This document shows, piece after piece, positions 5,214 to 6,000 of a stretch of DNA of 6,000 bases; the first letter of the stretch is position 1; every line of letters starts with the position of its first letter. The position numbers and the translations under genes are program-made. The stretch is taken from contig JALUWC010000367.1 in NCBI GenBank assembly GCA_027019885.1, forward strand, positions 1 through 6,000. The letters are read 5' to 3'. The notes under the pieces are model-generated. The model searched no databases and was not told the DNA's origin. It was given only the letters and a program-made list of their open reading frames with translations. Source of the DNA: Geoglobus sp. (GTDB lineage Archaea > Halobacteriota > Archaeoglobi > Archaeoglobales > Archaeoglobaceae).

Positions 5214-6000
5214 AAAATTTGACGTGTATTCGTATTTCTGGAATAATTATAGAAGAGAACCAAATTGGCAAAATATAAGAAAGTTTGAGACTTATTTAAT
5301 TTTCCGACAAAAAATATTAGCATCATTCTTGCTAAAGAAAGACATTGGGAAAGAGAAATTAGAGGGAATTGTCTTTGATAGAGAATGGAGAAAAGATCCC
5401 AATAGGGGAATAAGAATATGTCTAAAAGATGAATTATCTTTACTAAATGAGATGAGAGAGGATATTTTTAAAGCTAATTTCGCAAATTTGCCGAAATATT
5501 CTTGTTTCATAGAAATTACTTTCACTCTCAAAAAACCCTACCTGAGCAAAGACGACGATGAGTTCTACATCATAGATAACCCAATTGTAAAAGATAAGGT
5601 CTTCAAACTTCCAATGGTTAGAGCAACAACATGGAAAGGGGCTTTGAGGTTTGCTGCTATAAAGGTTTTTGAAGAAGAATTTGACAAAAGCAATTGGAAA
5701 GAGAGGAGAGCTTTGCTAGTGAGACTTTTTGGAAATGAAAAAGACGCTCTTGAGAATTACCTAAATAAGTTTATAGCTGATAAATTTGGAAAAAGTGCCA
5801 ATCATGTAAAAGAAGAATTTGAAAAGTACCTCATGGAAAAAAGATACGTTTCGAAAGAAATTCCATCGAGATCTGGAAGACTATTATTCTATCCAACCTT
5901 CTTTGAAGAAATCTCACTTGATGTCATTACTCCTTTAAGTAGAGAAACAAGAACCCCCGTTAAGGGCAGAGGTCCAATATACTTTGAAACTGTCCCCGAA
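5206..6000 (+). CDS. RAMP-superfamily CRISPR protein, partial (runs off right edge)
   Basis: The frame from ATG 5206 stays open for 265 codons to the window end, so the C terminus is missing. GGTGAT (5196-5201) gives an excellent ribosome binding site five bases... before the ATG, inside the end of cmr1; GTG 5194 or 5197 in frame are weaker options. A RAMP-like fold seems to begin around residue 100 with the strand CFIEITFTLKKPYLS (100-114). Residues 135-155 (LPMVRATTWKGALRFAAIKVF) match the RAMP motif in which a proline-containing strand leads to a KGALR helix. SGRLLFYPTFF (223-233) and TPLSRETRTPVKGRGPIYF (242-260) are further RAMP-style segments. The first 99 residues are an extra, charged N-terminal region. 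It is not Cas10/Cmr2, and I cannot assign it to Cmr3-6; it is probably another backbone or tail subunit of the same effector. Confidence 0.8.
   Translation, partial: MAEKFDVYSYFWNNYRREPNWQNIRKFETYLIFRQKILASFLLKKDIGKEKLEGIVFDREWRKDPNRGIRICLKDELSLLNEMREDIFKANFANLPKYSCFIEITFTLKKPYLSKDDDEFYIIDNPIVKDKVFKLPMVRATTWKGALRFAAIKVFEEEFDKSNWKERRALLVRLFGNEKDALENYLNKFIADKFGKSANHVKEEFEKYLMEKRYVSKEIPSRSGRLLFYPTFFEEISLDVITPLSRETRTPVKGRGPIYFETVPE

Noticed and set aside
5132..5531. Two - strand open frames opposite cmr1's end and the RAMP gene
   Set aside because: The + strand carries clear coding sequence with a strong ribosome binding site and RAMP motifs; these are shadows.

Overview
The window is a CRISPR-Cas locus, most likely from a thermophilic archaeon. 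Evidence for archaea: genes with archaeal-type ribosome binding sites (GAGGTG, GGTGAT), start codons placed about 25 nt downstream of TATA boxes (leaderless transcripts), a Csa1 protein (a family of archaeal type I-A loci), and Cmr-type RAMP proteins. The gene set and protein style fit a member of the Archaeoglobales, but that is an inference from memory and not proven here.

Layout, left to right. (1) 1-279: the end of a CRISPR array with four identical 36-nt repeats and 37-39 nt spacers; it continues off the left edge. (2) 280-753: non-coding. It holds a possible array promoter beside the last repeat, a 373-bp segment bounded by 11-nt inverted repeats and a 4-nt flanking duplication, and the TATA box of csa1. 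(3) 754-3177: a tightly packed + strand operon csa1-cas1-cas4, the spacer-acquisition (adaptation) genes. (4) 3174-3458: cas2 on the opposite strand, meeting cas4 tail to tail and carrying its own promoter. (5) 3479-3972: a decayed vapBC-like toxin-antitoxin pair; the PIN-domain toxin is broken by two frameshifts. (6) 3973-4247: non-coding, with two TATA-like boxes, hairpin-forming inverted repeats and AATCT/AGATT palindromes. (7) 4248-6000: cmr1 followed, with an 8-nt overlap, by another RAMP-superfamily gene that runs off the right edge; this is the beginning of a type III-B (Cmr-like) effector operon.

How the parts fit: Csa1, Cas4, Cas1 and Cas2 would trim and insert new spacers into the adjacent array. 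crRNAs from the array could be loaded into the Cmr-type complex whose first subunits appear at the right. No type I-A effector genes (cas7, cas5, cas3, cas8a), no cas6 and no cas10 are visible in the window, so the array's processing and interference genes must lie outside it. No completely new system is evident. The most interesting points are the long-N-terminus RAMP protein after cmr1, the mixed I-A adaptation / III-B effector arrangement with inverted cas2, the structured non-coding region before cmr1, and the TIR-bounded insert between array and csa1.
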